Part shown: in pieces, positions 13,643-21,235 of the stretch
How the letters are laid out: each line of letters opens with the position of its first letter
Position numbering within the stretch: the first letter of the stretch is position 1
NCBI GenBank assembly: GCA_035691285.1
Contig: DASSJI010000287.1
Span: 1 to 22,721 of the forward strand
Origin: DATFEN01 sp035691285
Lineage (GTDB): Bacteria > Acidobacteriota > Vicinamibacteria > Fen-336
Reading direction: 5' to 3'
DNA: 22,721 bases
Notes under the pieces: model-generated
Database searches by the model: none
The model's input: only the letters and a program-made list of their open reading frames with translations
What the model was told of the DNA's origin: nothing
Program-made: the position numbers and the translations under genes

Positions 13643-14761
13643 CTACTTGAGCTCGACCTCGTCGCCGTTCATCACGGCATCGCGGCTGGAGATCACCTTG
13701 GTGACGGAGGTCTTCTCGCGAACGGCGAGGACCGCGACCTCGCCGATGACGCTCCGCGGCGTCGGCACCGAGGGATACATCGTGCGATACACCACCAGGA
13801 TGTTGCCAGGGGCGAGGCCCGCCTCGGAGCCGAGGTCGATCGTGACGAGGCTGCCGCTGGCCGAGATCATGGCGTCGTCGGACTGGTCGACGACGTAGCC
13901 GTGCGCCTTTCCGGAGGCGGGGGTGAGCCGGTCGGCCGGGGGACGCTTGAGGACGAGGGGCACGTTGACCTTCTCGAAGGTCTTCAGGTAGTCGCCGGCA
14001 TGGATGTCGACGCAGGACTGTTCCACCACGACGCTCGCGGTGTTCTCCTGGACGAGGATCACCCGTCCCCAGCCGGTCGTCTCGACCTTGGTGCCGAGCT
14101 TGCCGCCGCTGACGGGATGCCGCACGTCGTAGACGGCCTGGTGGAAGGTGAACATGTCTCCGGCCTTGATGCCGGAGTTGGAGCCCTTGTTCAGGTAGAG
14201 GATGTCACGCTCGGTGAACGCCGACTTGTCGGCACCGTCCTCGGAGCCGATGACCTGCAGGCTGTCGTCCTCCTTCTGCTGGACGACGTACGGTGCGCAC
14301 TGCATCGTGGCGGCCTCGGTGATGGGGTAGAGGACCGCGCCCGGCTCGAGTGCCGCGCCTTCGCCCAGACCCTCCTCCTCGCCGACGCCTTCGGGGCCCG
14401 CGGCGCCGGCGCCCTCGGCCAGGACGGCGACCTTGGGGAGGATGACGGGGTCGCCGGGGTAGATCCAGTGGGCGTCGCGGATGTACTTGTTCTCGTTCCA
14501 GACCTGGGGCCAGAGGTAGGGGTTCTTCAAGAAGCGGGCGGAGATGTCCCAGAGCGTGTCGCCGCGGACAACGATGTAGTAGTAGGCCCCCTCGGGGATG
14601 CTGTCCGGGTACTTGTTCTTGGACCAGTGCGGGGCGACGGTCGCGGGGCCGGTCAGAAGCCCGGACGCCACCGGTTGGTCCTGTGCCTTCTGTGCGGCCG
14701 ACCACGGGGCAAGGGCGAGCAGAAGCGCCAGGTTGCTGAGCGTGGTTCCGATAGGTCTCAC
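13643..14761 (-). CDS. Exported LysM-domain protein
   Basis: The 372-residue product begins with a signal peptide (RPIGTTLSNLALLLALAPWSAAQ), with likely cleavage after residue 22 or 23. One LysM domain follows (about 61-109: YYIVVRGDTLWDISARFLKNPYLWPQVWNENKYI, then WIYPGDPVILP), which binds peptidoglycan. After an acidic Gly/Glu linker (about 115-143) comes a long beta-rich region of unknown function with repeating 'I.AGD.F' and 'GLAPGNILVVYR' elements. This suggests a periplasmic wall-associated scaffold. The GTG start at 14761 is chosen over the longer frame because AGGAGGT lies 7 nt before it and the signal peptide starts there. A strong promoter and a leader of about 105 nt precede it. 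It converges on pgsA. Enzymatic activity is not apparent. Confidence 0.87.
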   Translation of the reverse strand: MRPIGTTLSNLALLLALAPWSAAQKAQDQPVASGLLTGPATVAPHWSKNKYPDSIPEGAYYYIVVRGDTLWDISARFLKNPYLWPQVWNENKYIRDAHWIYPGDPVILPKVAVLAEGAGAAGPEGVGEEEGLGEGAALEPGAVLYPITEAATMQCAPYVVQQKEDDSLQVIGSEDGADKSAFTERDILYLNKGSNSGIKAGDMFTFHQAVYDVRHPVSGGKLGTKVETTGWGRVILVQENTASVVVEQSCVDIHAGDYLKTFEKVNVPLVLKRPPADRLTPASGKAHGYVVDQSDDAMISASGSLVTIDLGSEAGLAPGNILVVYRTMYPSVPTPRSVIGEVAVLAVREKTSVTKVISSRDAVMNGDEVELK

Positions 14762-14774
14762 TGCCTTACCTCCT

Positions 14775-14794
14775 GGACGGGACCGTTTCCGTCC
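14775..14794 (-). promoter_or_regulatory. Leader hairpin beside the LysM Shine-Dalgarno
   Basis: In the mRNA, GGACGG and CCGTCC pair around an 8-nt loop, ending one base before the AGGAGGT ribosome site at 14768-14774. A second possible stem upstream pairs GAGCGC with GTGCTC around a loop with AAAGCC. The leader of about 105 nt is therefore structured, which may regulate translation. Confidence 0.4.
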
Positions 14795-14873
14795 CCAAGT
14801 CCATGAGCACCCGCGGCTTTGCGCTCGCTGCACCAAGGGGCGGGCACCCGCAAGCCACCCGGAAGTTTGGCGG

Positions 14874-14903
14874 ATCCTAGCAGGAAAAAGGATGCCTCGT
14901 CAA
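14874..14903 (-). promoter_or_regulatory. Sigma70-type promoter (extended -10) for the LysM gene
   Basis: On the minus strand TTGACG (14898-14903) is followed after 18 bp by TAGGAT (14874-14879), preceded by TGC, giving an extended TGn -10. The -35 core is flanked by CCTC and GAGG arms (14895-14907), a possible small operator. The spacer contains a run of five T. Confidence 0.7.
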
Positions 14904-14938
14904 GAGGTTTTTTGCAGATTCTAAAGTGACACTTGAGC

Positions 14939-15757
14939 TTACGGCTGGGACGGGGGCGGGGAGCTCGGCTCCGCCTTCGGCGGGACCTGATTCGACTCCT
15001 CGGCGCTCTTGATCAACTGCTGGGCTCGTTCGAGCCAGCCGCTTCCGGGATACGAATCGATCAGCCGCTGCAAGTGAGGCACGGCCTCGGCGGCGCGCCC
15101 CTGGGCCAGCAGGCATTCGCCCAGGCGGAAGAGCACCTCGTCGATCCCGTCGAAATCCGGATAATCCGCCACCAGGCCCTCGTAGCGAGGGATCGCGGAC
15201 CGGCAGGCCCTGCGCGTGCGCTGGTAGAAATACCCGGCGAGGTACTCCGCCCGGGCCAGGCTCTGGCGGCAGTCCCGGATCCGGAGCTTGGCCGGCTCGA
15301 CCCACTGCGAGTTCGGATACGCCTCGAGCAACCGGTCGAACTCGGCGAGCGCCTCGATCGTCGGCGTCTGGTCGCGGTCGGCGCCGTGCCGGCGGCGGAA
15401 GTAGCTCTCGGCGGTCTGGAACTGGGCGTAGTCCGCCTTGGGATGGGACGGGTAGAGCGTGACGAAATCGCGGTACGCAGACACCGCGAGGATGTAGTTC
15501 GCGTCGCCTCCTTCGTTGAAGTAGGCGTCGCCCAGCGCCACGCGCGCCTCGGGCGCGTACTGGCTCTGCGGGAAGGCGTCGATGATGCGCCGGAAGTGCT
15601 GGCGCGCGTTCTCCCACTGCTTCTTCTCGAAAGCCTTGTGCCCGGCCTCCCAGATGACCTGGTCGGAGTTGCTGGCGAGGATGGCGAGATCCACGTCGCT
15701 CGAGGCGCAGCCGGCGCACGCGAGCACGAGGAGCCCGGCGACGGTGAGCCGCTTCAT
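14939..15757 (-). CDS. bamD: Outer membrane assembly lipoprotein BamD-like (TPR)
   Basis: BamD is the essential lipoprotein partner of BamA in inserting beta-barrel proteins into the outer membrane. The 272-residue product starts MKRLTVAGLLVLACAGCASS, a lipoprotein signal peptide with Cys17 (or Cys14) as the lipidation site. It is followed by helical TPR-like repeats: AGHKAFEKKQWENARQHFRRIIDAFPQS, then YILAVSAYRDFVTLYPSHPKADYAQFQTAESYF, then ALAEFDRLLEAYPNSQW, and C-terminal repeats (IPRYEGLVADYPDF, then LQRLIDSYPGSGW). The 'YPSHPKADYA' step is a BamD hallmark. It ends in a Pro/Ser-rich tail. The ATG overlaps the epimerase stop as ATGA, making it the last gene of the aroC operon. No terminator is evident downstream. 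A generic YbgF-like TPR lipoprotein is the alternative. Confidence 0.87.
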   Translation of the reverse strand: MKRLTVAGLLVLACAGCASSDVDLAILASNSDQVIWEAGHKAFEKKQWENARQHFRRIIDAFPQSQYAPEARVALGDAYFNEGGDANYILAVSAYRDFVTLYPSHPKADYAQFQTAESYFRRRHGADRDQTPTIEALAEFDRLLEAYPNSQWVEPAKLRIRDCRQSLARAEYLAGYFYQRTRRACRSAIPRYEGLVADYPDFDGIDEVLFRLGECLLAQGRAAEAVPHLQRLIDSYPGSGWLERAQQLIKSAEESNQVPPKAEPSSPPPSQP

Positions 15758-16692
15758 GGCGCCTCGCGGATCCAGGCCCATTGACGGGCCAGGCCGTCGT
15801 CGAGGGCGACGGTGGTGCGGAAGCCCAGGTCGCGCCGCGCCGCCTCGGTGGCGGCATGAGTGTCCCGCATGTCGCCCTTCTGGGCCTCCTCGCGGCGCAC
15901 CGCGAGGGCCCGCCCGGTCACCCGCTCGATGCGCGCGAGCACGTCGGCGAGGGTCACGCGCTCGCCGCCGCCGACGTTGTACACGCAGCCCGGCCGGCCG
16001 GTCTCGGCGGCGGCGCGCGTCGCGCTCACGATGTCGTCGACGAACGTGAAGTCGCGGGTCTGGCGGCCGTCGCCGTAGACCACGACCGCCGCCCCGTCGC
16101 GGGCCGCTCGCAGGAAGCGATGGAAGGCCATGTCGGGCCGCTGGCGGGGACCGTACACCGTGAAGTAGCGCAGGCTGACGACCGGGAGGCCGTGGTTGCG
16201 GCCGTACAGGTGCACGAGGTGCTCGGCGGCGAGCTTCGTCACCCCGTAGGGAGAGACCGGGCGGCAGGGCGTGTCCTCGCGCAGGGGGAGGCTCGTCGCG
16301 TCGCCGTACACCGAGGAGGACGAGGCGTAGACGAAGCGGGGCACGCCGCACTCCACGGCTCCTTCCAGGAGGCGCTGCGTGGCGAGCACGTTGTTGTCCG
16401 TGTAGACGGAGAACTCGCGCCCCCACGACGCCCGCACGCCAGCCTGGGCGGCGAGGTGGTAGACCTGACGGGCGCCGTCGAGCAGTGCGGGAACGTCGAG
16501 GTCGAGCAGGGAGCCCTCGACGAAGCGGAAGCGCGCGTGGCGGCGCGAGGCCTCGAGGTTCCGCTCCTTGACCGCCCGCGGGTAGTAGTCGACGAAGGCG
16601 TCCACGCCGATCACCTCGTGGCCCTCGACGGCGAGCCGCTCGCAGAGGTGCGAGGCGATGAATCCGGCGGCTCCCGTCACGACGGTCTTCAC
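15754..16692 (-). CDS. NAD-dependent sugar epimerase/dehydratase
   Basis: The 312-residue product is an extended short-chain dehydrogenase acting on a nucleotide sugar. It starts VKTVVTGAAGFIASHL with the TGAAGFIASH NAD-binding loop at 6-15. SSSSVYG (124-130) supplies the catalytic Ser, and PYGVTK holds Tyr149 and Lys153. LRYFTVYGPRQRPDMAFHRF, GDGRQTRDFTFVDDIV and YNVGGGE follow, which resemble UDP-glucuronate or UDP-galactose 4-epimerases. The GTG start overlaps the thioesterase stop as GTGA and is preceded by GGAGG at 8 nt; the longer open frame upstream is the overlap with the thioesterase gene and is rejected. Its product would complement the nucleotide-sugar genes at 9.1-13 kb. Exact substrate is not determinable. 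Confidence 0.92.
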   Translation of the reverse strand: MKTVVTGAAGFIASHLCERLAVEGHEVIGVDAFVDYYPRAVKERNLEASRRHARFRFVEGSLLDLDVPALLDGARQVYHLAAQAGVRASWGREFSVYTDNNVLATQRLLEGAVECGVPRFVYASSSSVYGDATSLPLREDTPCRPVSPYGVTKLAAEHLVHLYGRNHGLPVVSLRYFTVYGPRQRPDMAFHRFLRAARDGAAVVVYGDGRQTRDFTFVDDIVSATRAAAETGRPGCVYNVGGGERVTLADVLARIERVTGRALAVRREEAQKGDMRDTHAATEAARRDLGFRTTVALDDGLARQWAWIREAP

Positions 16693-17084
16693 GCCAGGAG
16701 CCTCCGCAACTCCTCGGGCAGGCGACGGGGCTTGCCGGCCGGGTCGGTGGACGCGTGGGTGGTCGCGCCGGTCGCGACGAGGTCCAAAGCCCCCTCGCGG
16801 CGAACCTCGTACTCGAACTCGAGGCGCGCGCCGCCCAGGGTCTTGAGGCGCGTGAGGACCTCGAGGTCGTCGTCGTAACGGGCCGGGCGCAGGTAGTCGG
16901 CGCTGCAGCGGATGACCGGCAGCCGCAGGCCCCGGGACTCCATCTCGCGGTAGGTCGCGCCGAGGCGACGGAGCAGGTCGGTGCGGCCGACCTCGAACCA
17001 TGCGAAGTAGTTGCCGTGCCAGGCGACGCCCATCTGGTCGGTCTCGGCATAGCGCACGCGCACGCGGGAGCGGGACTCGATCAC
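16689..17084 (-). CDS. Acyl-CoA thioesterase, YbgC/4-hydroxybenzoyl-CoA hot-dog family
   Basis: The 131-residue product is a single hot-dog domain that hydrolyses acyl-CoA thioesters. The family active-site segment YAETDQMGVAWHGNYFAWFEVGR is complete, with catalytic Asp16 and the helix that follows. Later elements, LPVIRCSADYLRPARYDDDLEVLTRL and LEFEYEVRREG, form the expected beta sheet. Length is normal for YbgC. In Proteobacteria ybgC is linked to the tol-pal envelope genes; here it shares an operon with bamD instead, which again suggests an envelope or lipid role. The GTG start overlaps the rpe stop as GTGA. The physiological acyl group is unknown. Confidence 0.9.
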   Translation of the reverse strand: MIESRSRVRVRYAETDQMGVAWHGNYFAWFEVGRTDLLRRLGATYREMESRGLRLPVIRCSADYLRPARYDDDLEVLTRLKTLGGARLEFEYEVRREGALDLVATGATTHASTDPAGKPRRLPEELRRLLA

Positions 17085-17731
17085 CGGCAGGCCTCGACGA
17101 GTCGCCGTGCGTCGGCCTCGGGCCGTCCGCCCGCGAAGACCGCCGAGCCCGCCACGAGGACCTCGGCCCCCGCCTCCACGAGGGCACGGGCGTTCGAGGC
17201 GTCGACGCCACCGTCGACCTCGATGCGCGTGCTGAGCTTCCGGGCGCGGACCTGCTCCGCGAGGCGTCGGATCTTGTCGAGGCTTCCAGGAAGGAAGGCC
17301 TGGCCTCCGAAGCCGGGATTGACGGACATGACGAGCACGAAGTCCAGGTCGGGCAGGATCTCCTCGAGCGTAGCGAGGGAAGTGGCCGGGTTGATCGCGG
17401 CGCCGGCGGTCACGCCCCGACCGCGCAGATGGGCGATGGTTCGCTGCAGGTGCGGCAGGGCCTCGACGTGGACGCTGAGCCAGTTCGCGCCGGCGTCGAC
17501 GAAGGCGTCGACGTAACGGTCCGCGTGCTCGATCATCAGGTGGACGTCGATCGGCAGCGCCGTCGCCCGGCGCACGGCCTTGACCACGGCCGGCCCCACG
17601 GTCAGGTTCGGGACGAAATGGCCGTCCATGACGTCCACGTGCACGAGAGAGGCGCCGCCGCGCTCCGCGGCCTGCACCTCCTCGGCCAGGCGCCCGAAGT
17701 CGGCCGAGAGGATGGAGGGAGCGAGGATCAT
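17081..17731 (-). CDS. rpe: Ribulose-phosphate 3-epimerase
   Basis: Rpe interconverts ribulose-5-phosphate and xylulose-5-phosphate in the pentose phosphate pathway. The 216-residue TIM barrel starts MILAPSILSADFGRL. It shows HVDVMDGHFVPNLTVGP with metal ligands His31 and Asp33, DVHLMI with His64, the phosphate loop MSVNPGFGGQAF (135-146), and EVDGG with Asp173. All catalytic features are present and length is normal. The ATG overlaps the PASTA gene stop as ATGA. Position after rsmB and a PASTA gene parallels the Firmicutes def-fmt-rsmB-stp-prkC-rsgA-rpe cluster. Confidence 0.97.
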   Translation of the reverse strand: MILAPSILSADFGRLAEEVQAAERGGASLVHVDVMDGHFVPNLTVGPAVVKAVRRATALPIDVHLMIEHADRYVDAFVDAGANWLSVHVEALPHLQRTIAHLRGRGVTAGAAINPATSLATLEEILPDLDFVLVMSVNPGFGGQAFLPGSLDKIRRLAEQVRARKLSTRIEVDGGVDASNARALVEAGAEVLVAGSAVFAGGRPEADARRLVEACR

Positions 17732-18459
17732 GGCTCGGCCTGGCTGACCTCGAGGCTCACCGTGGTGTGGGGGCTCACGCGATGGCCGGCGGGCGGGCTC
17801 TGGCGTAGCACCATCCCGCTCGCCGCGCCGGGATAGCTCCGGTAGCGCAGGTCGGCGACCTTGAGCCCCGCGGCGGTCAGTGGGGCGAGGACCGCGTCGG
17901 CCCGCTGTCCGATCAGGTCGGGCATCACGTAGTCCCGCGAAGAACCGAGGCTGACCAGGAGCGAAACCCCGGCCTCGAGCTGCTCGACCTCGCCCGCGGG
18001 AGGATGCTGGACGAGCACCGTCCCCTCCTCGGCCGGATCGTCCACCTCGGCGACGCGCGAGACGTCGACTCTGGTCTGGTCGAGCGCCACGCGAGCCGTT
18101 CGCAGGCTCTGCCCCTCGACGGCGGGCAGCACGAGCTTCCTCGGGCCGAGGCTCAACCAGACGCGCACGCTGCGGTGGCTCTTGAGTGCCGCACCGGGGG
18201 GCGGCTCCTGCGAAACGATGTGGTCGGCGGGGATCTTCGGGTCGTTGCGCCTGCCTTCGACCCGCAGCAGGAGGCCGCGGCGGCCGGCCAGCGTCCCGGC
18301 CTCCGGCACGCGCCGTCCAACGAGCGTCGGAACCTCCACCTGCTGGGTGTCGAGCACGGAGCGCATCGTGAAGAGAGCGGAAACGCCGGCGGTCAGCAGG
18401 AGGGCCAGCCCGAGGGCGCCGGTCTTGACCATCAGGGATAGAACGCGCTTGGGGCTCAA
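17728..18459 (-). CDS. Membrane-anchored protein with three PASTA domains, no kinase
   Basis: The 243-residue product has one N-terminal membrane segment (about 12-31, KTGALGLALLLTAGVSALF) followed by three PASTA repeats outside the membrane: about 41-106 (VEVPTLVGRRVPEA, then IVSQEPPPGA), 107-172 (LPAVEGQSLRTA, then VLVQHPPAGE) and 173-240 (YVMPDLIGQRAD, then VLRQSPPAGHRV). PASTA domains bind peptidoglycan fragments or beta-lactam-like groups. A Ser/Thr kinase domain, usual at the N-terminus of PASTA kinases, is absent and there is no room for it. The start is assigned to TTG 18459; no Shine-Dalgarno is visible, and ATG at residue 10 is an alternative that would shorten the cytoplasmic end. 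It follows rsmB by 50 bp and overlaps rpe. Confidence 0.88.
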   Translation of the reverse strand: MSPKRVLSLMVKTGALGLALLLTAGVSALFTMRSVLDTQQVEVPTLVGRRVPEAGTLAGRRGLLLRVEGRRNDPKIPADHIVSQEPPPGAALKSHRSVRVWLSLGPRKLVLPAVEGQSLRTARVALDQTRVDVSRVAEVDDPAEEGTVLVQHPPAGEVEQLEAGVSLLVSLGSSRDYVMPDLIGQRADAVLAPLTAAGLKVADLRYRSYPGAASGMVLRQSPPAGHRVSPHTTVSLEVSQAEP

Positions 18460-18509
18460 GGTGAGCGATCAGAATACCATGAAGCTCCGGGCCGCCGCGG
18501 AGCCGGTCG

Positions 18510-19781
18510 TCAGTGAACGCGCCGCAGGATCGCCGCGAAGAAGCCCTCGTCGCCTGTCGCGAGGTTCGAGGCGTCGCGGGGCAGGGGCTCCTCGACGAAG
18601 CCCCCGCGGTCGGCGAGGAAGCCCCGGACGACGTCGCGGTTCTCTTCGGCTTCGGACGAGCACGTCGCGTACACGAGCTGCCCTCCGGGGCGCGTCAGGG
18701 GCGCGAGGGCGTCGAGCAGCCGGCGCTGACGCGCGGCGTGGGCCGCGAGGTCGGCCTCCGTGACGCGCCACCGCAGGTCGGGATGCCGGGCCAGGGTCCC
18801 GAGGCCGCTGCAGGGAGCGTCGAGCAGCATGCGCTCGAAGCGCGAAGCGCCGAAAGGCGGCCTCTCCCCATCGGCATGGACGATGCGCACCTCGTGGGCT
18901 CCCCAACGGTGGACGAGGCGGACCATCGTCGCCAGGCGCCGGGCCGAGGCCTCCGCGGCGACGACGAGCCCGGCTTGGCGCAGCTCCGCGAGCTTGTCGG
19001 CGATCAGAAGGGTCTTGCCGCCGGGCGCGGCGCAGGCATCGAGGGTGAGTCCCGGGCCGCAGGCGAGCGCGGCCACCTGCTGGGCGGCCTCGTCCTGGAG
19101 GTAGAGGAGCCCCTCCGCGTGGAGGCTCGCCGGGTGCCCGGCCGTCGCGATCCAGGCGCCCGGGGCCCGTGGCGCCGGGCGGGGTTCGAGGCCTGCGGCG
19201 AGCACGCGGGCGAGGGCGTCGGGGCGGCGTGGGTTCAGGCGGAAGACGGCGGGCGGCTCCTCGAGCGCCGCGCGGGCCCGGGCCACGGCGGCCTCGGCAC
19301 CCAGGCGCGACAGCCAGCGACGGGCCAGCCAGTCGGGCAGGGAGCCAGCGGAGGTGAGCCAGGCCAGCGGCTCGCGGGCCGGATCGGGCTCGTCGGGGGC
19401 GCCCTCGCGGGCCAGGCGGCGAAGCACCGCATTCACGAACCCGGTGGCTCGGGGCGCGACGGCTCGGGCCATCGCGACGGCTTCGTGTACCGCGGCTCGA
19501 GCGGGCACGCGGAGGTGGAGGATCTGGTGCGCGCCGAGGCGCAGCACGGCCCGAACCTCGGCACCGACCTGCGCCAGCGGCCGATCGAGCAGGGGCGCGA
19601 GGGCGTGGTCGATGGCCCCACGCCGGCGCAGCGTTCCGAGGAGCAGCTCGTGGAGGAATGCGCGTTCGCGCGGCTCGAGGGTCGCGACGTCGCCGTGTGC
19701 GAGGCGGTCGGCCAGCGTGCCCGGACCACGCTCCACGTCGCGCAGGACGCGCAGGGCGAGGGCGCGGGCCGGCGATGGCAT
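18510..19781 (-). CDS. rsmB: 16S rRNA m5C967 methyltransferase RsmB
   Basis: RsmB methylates C967 of 16S rRNA. The 423-residue product has the N-terminal NusB-like RNA-binding domain (about 1-130, with ERAFLHELLLGTLRRRGAIDH and ATGFVNAVLRRL). The Rossmann methyltransferase domain follows: motif I LDACAAPGGKT (247-257), motif IV DAPCSGLGTL with Cys324, and motif VI YATCSSEAEEN with catalytic Cys374. GLLYLQDEAAQ just before the catalytic domain is also typical, and it ends GDEGFFAAILRRV. ATG 19781 lies 2 nt after the fmt stop. The frame stays open far upstream across fmt, def and aroC as a GC-driven artefact, and is rejected beyond this ATG. Confidence 0.96.
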   Translation of the reverse strand: MPSPARALALRVLRDVERGPGTLADRLAHGDVATLEPRERAFLHELLLGTLRRRGAIDHALAPLLDRPLAQVGAEVRAVLRLGAHQILHLRVPARAAVHEAVAMARAVAPRATGFVNAVLRRLAREGAPDEPDPAREPLAWLTSAGSLPDWLARRWLSRLGAEAAVARARAALEEPPAVFRLNPRRPDALARVLAAGLEPRPAPRAPGAWIATAGHPASLHAEGLLYLQDEAAQQVAALACGPGLTLDACAAPGGKTLLIADKLAELRQAGLVVAAEASARRLATMVRLVHRWGAHEVRIVHADGERPPFGASRFERMLLDAPCSGLGTLARHPDLRWRVTEADLAAHAARQRRLLDALAPLTRPGGQLVYATCSSEAEENRDVVRGFLADRGGFVEEPLPRDASNLATGDEGFFAAILRRVH

Positions 19782-19783
19782 GG

Positions 19784-20713
19784 CTACCCGAAGCGCGCGC
19801 CCGGGTCCGGACGCGCGCCCATGGCGAAGGCCGAGCCGCTCATGCGCTTGCGGCCCTCCGGCTGTACCTGGAGCAGCGCCAGGGTCGTCCCGCCCCCGCA
19901 CGCAACGAGCAGCGCGTCGCCGACACGGGAGAGGAGCTGCCCCGGCGCCGCGGCGGGCGCCTCGACCTCGCGCGCCCGCCACACACCGAGGCGCACTCCG
20001 TTCCATGTCGTGAACGCGCCCGGCCAGGGGTTGAAGGCACGAACGCGGCGTTCGAGGACGACGGCGGGTTGCGTCCAATCCAGCCTGCCGTCTTCCTTCT
20101 TCAGCATCGGCGCGAGCGTCGCTTGGCCCGGTTCCTGGGGCGTCGGGCGAACGGAGCCGTCCTCCAGACCCGCCAGGGTCTCCAGGAGGAGCTCCGCACC
20201 CAGCAGCGCGAGGCGCGGCGCGAGGTCGGCGGCGGTCTCGTCCGCCGCGATGGCCGTGGCGCGGCGGAGGAGCACGGGACCGGTGTCCAGGCCCTCGTCG
20301 ACGAGCATCGTGGTGACGCCGGTCTCGGCCTCGCCGTGGGCGATCGCCCAGGCGACGGGAGCCGCCCCCCGATAGCGCGGCAGGAGCGATGCGTGGACGT
20401 TCACGGTTCCGAGTCGCGGCAGTTGGATGACCGCGCGGGGCAGGACCTGGCCGTAGGCGACGACCACCTGGACGTCGGGACGCAGCATGCGCAGCGTCTC
20501 GAGGGCGTCGGCGTCGCGGACCCGGCGCGGCTGCAGCACGGGTACGCCCCGAGCCTGGGCCACGGGCTTGAGGGGCGGCGGCGCGACGATCCGCCCCCGC
20601 CCCTTCTCCCTGTCGGGCTGAGTCACGAGGGCCGCCACGTCGTGGCCGCCGCCGAGCAGCGCTTCGAACGAGGGGATCGCGAAGGCGCCGCTGCCCAGGA
20701 AGACGACGCGCAA
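19784..20713 (-). CDS. fmt: Methionyl-tRNA formyltransferase
   Basis: Fmt formylates initiator Met-tRNA. The 309-residue product has the N-terminal formyltransferase domain: VVFLGSGAFAIPSFEALL, TQPDREKGRGR (31-41), and VNVHASLLPRYRGAAPV with Asn106 and His108. GLDTGPVLL carries Asp143. The C-terminal tRNA-binding domain has VRAFNPWPGAFTTWNG. Length is normal. The start is a TTG directly abutting the def stop codon (TAG-TTG), so it is probably translated by reinitiation after def. No nearby ATG would preserve the fold. Operon partners def and rsmB are the classical neighbours. Confidence 0.97.
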   Translation of the reverse strand: MRVVFLGSGAFAIPSFEALLGGGHDVAALVTQPDREKGRGRIVAPPPLKPVAQARGVPVLQPRRVRDADALETLRMLRPDVQVVVAYGQVLPRAVIQLPRLGTVNVHASLLPRYRGAAPVAWAIAHGEAETGVTTMLVDEGLDTGPVLLRRATAIAADETAADLAPRLALLGAELLLETLAGLEDGSVRPTPQEPGQATLAPMLKKEDGRLDWTQPAVVLERRVRAFNPWPGAFTTWNGVRLGVWRAREVEAPAAAPGQLLSRVGDALLVACGGGTTLALLQVQPEGRKRMSGSAFAMGARPDPGARFG

Positions 20714-21229
20714 CTACTCGTCCCAGCCGGCCCGGACCCGCTTCTTGAGCTTGCGCTTGATCAGATCGCGCTTGAGGGGCGAGAGGCGGTCCACGAACAG
20801 GAAGCCGTCGATGTGGTCGATCTCGTGGCAGAACGCCCTGGCGAGCAGGTCGCTGCCGGCAAAGACGCGCTCCTGGCCGTCCAGGTCCAGGCCCTTCACC
20901 ACCACCTTCGCTGGGCGCACCGGCGAGCCGCCGTAGCCCGGGAGCGAGAGGCAGCCCTCCTCGTGGCGCTGCTCGCCCTCCTTCGAGACGATCTCTGGGT
21001 TCACGAGGCGGATGAGCTGCGAGCGGTCCTCGCCGACGCTGAGGTCGACCACGATCACGCGCAGCGGCACGCCGATCTGCGGCGCGGCGAGCCCGATCCC
21101 GGGTGCGGCGTACATCGTGTCCACCATGTCCGCGACGAGGCGGCGGATCTCGTCGTCGACCTGCTGGACCGCCTGCGCGGGCGAGTGGAGGACCGGGTCG
21201 CCCCAGCGGCGGATCGGCTGGATCGCCAT
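20714..21229 (-). CDS. def: Peptide deformylase
   Basis: Def removes the N-formyl group from nascent proteins using a bound metal. The 171-residue product has all three signatures: GIGLAAPQIG (44-53), EGCLSLPGY with metal-ligand Cys93 (91-99), and HEIDHIDG with the two metal-ligand histidines 135 and 139 and catalytic Glu136. The C-terminus is a basic helix (LIKRKLKKRVRAGWDE). Length is normal. The ATG is preceded by GGAGGAGG about 11 nt upstream, inside the end of aroC, with a 6-nt gap between the genes. It functions in sequence with Fmt, which it precedes in the operon. Confidence 0.97.
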   Translation of the reverse strand: MAIQPIRRWGDPVLHSPAQAVQQVDDEIRRLVADMVDTMYAAPGIGLAAPQIGVPLRVIVVDLSVGEDRSQLIRLVNPEIVSKEGEQRHEEGCLSLPGYGGSPVRPAKVVVKGLDLDGQERVFAGSDLLARAFCHEIDHIDGFLFVDRLSPLKRDLIKRKLKKRVRAGWDE

Positions 21230-21235
21230 CGCCGG

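Noticed and set aside
14768..14868. GEMM-type c-di-GMP riboswitch before the LysM gene
   Set aside because: Only a GCGCAAAGCC-like segment is present; the conserved GCAAACC half and the GNRA-capped stem are not found in the expected place. Kept only as a structured-leader finding.
14903..14938. Terminator after bamD
   Set aside because: AAGTG-T-CACTT is a tiny palindrome with a 1-nt centre and no adjacent T-run; it cannot form a stable terminator hairpin.
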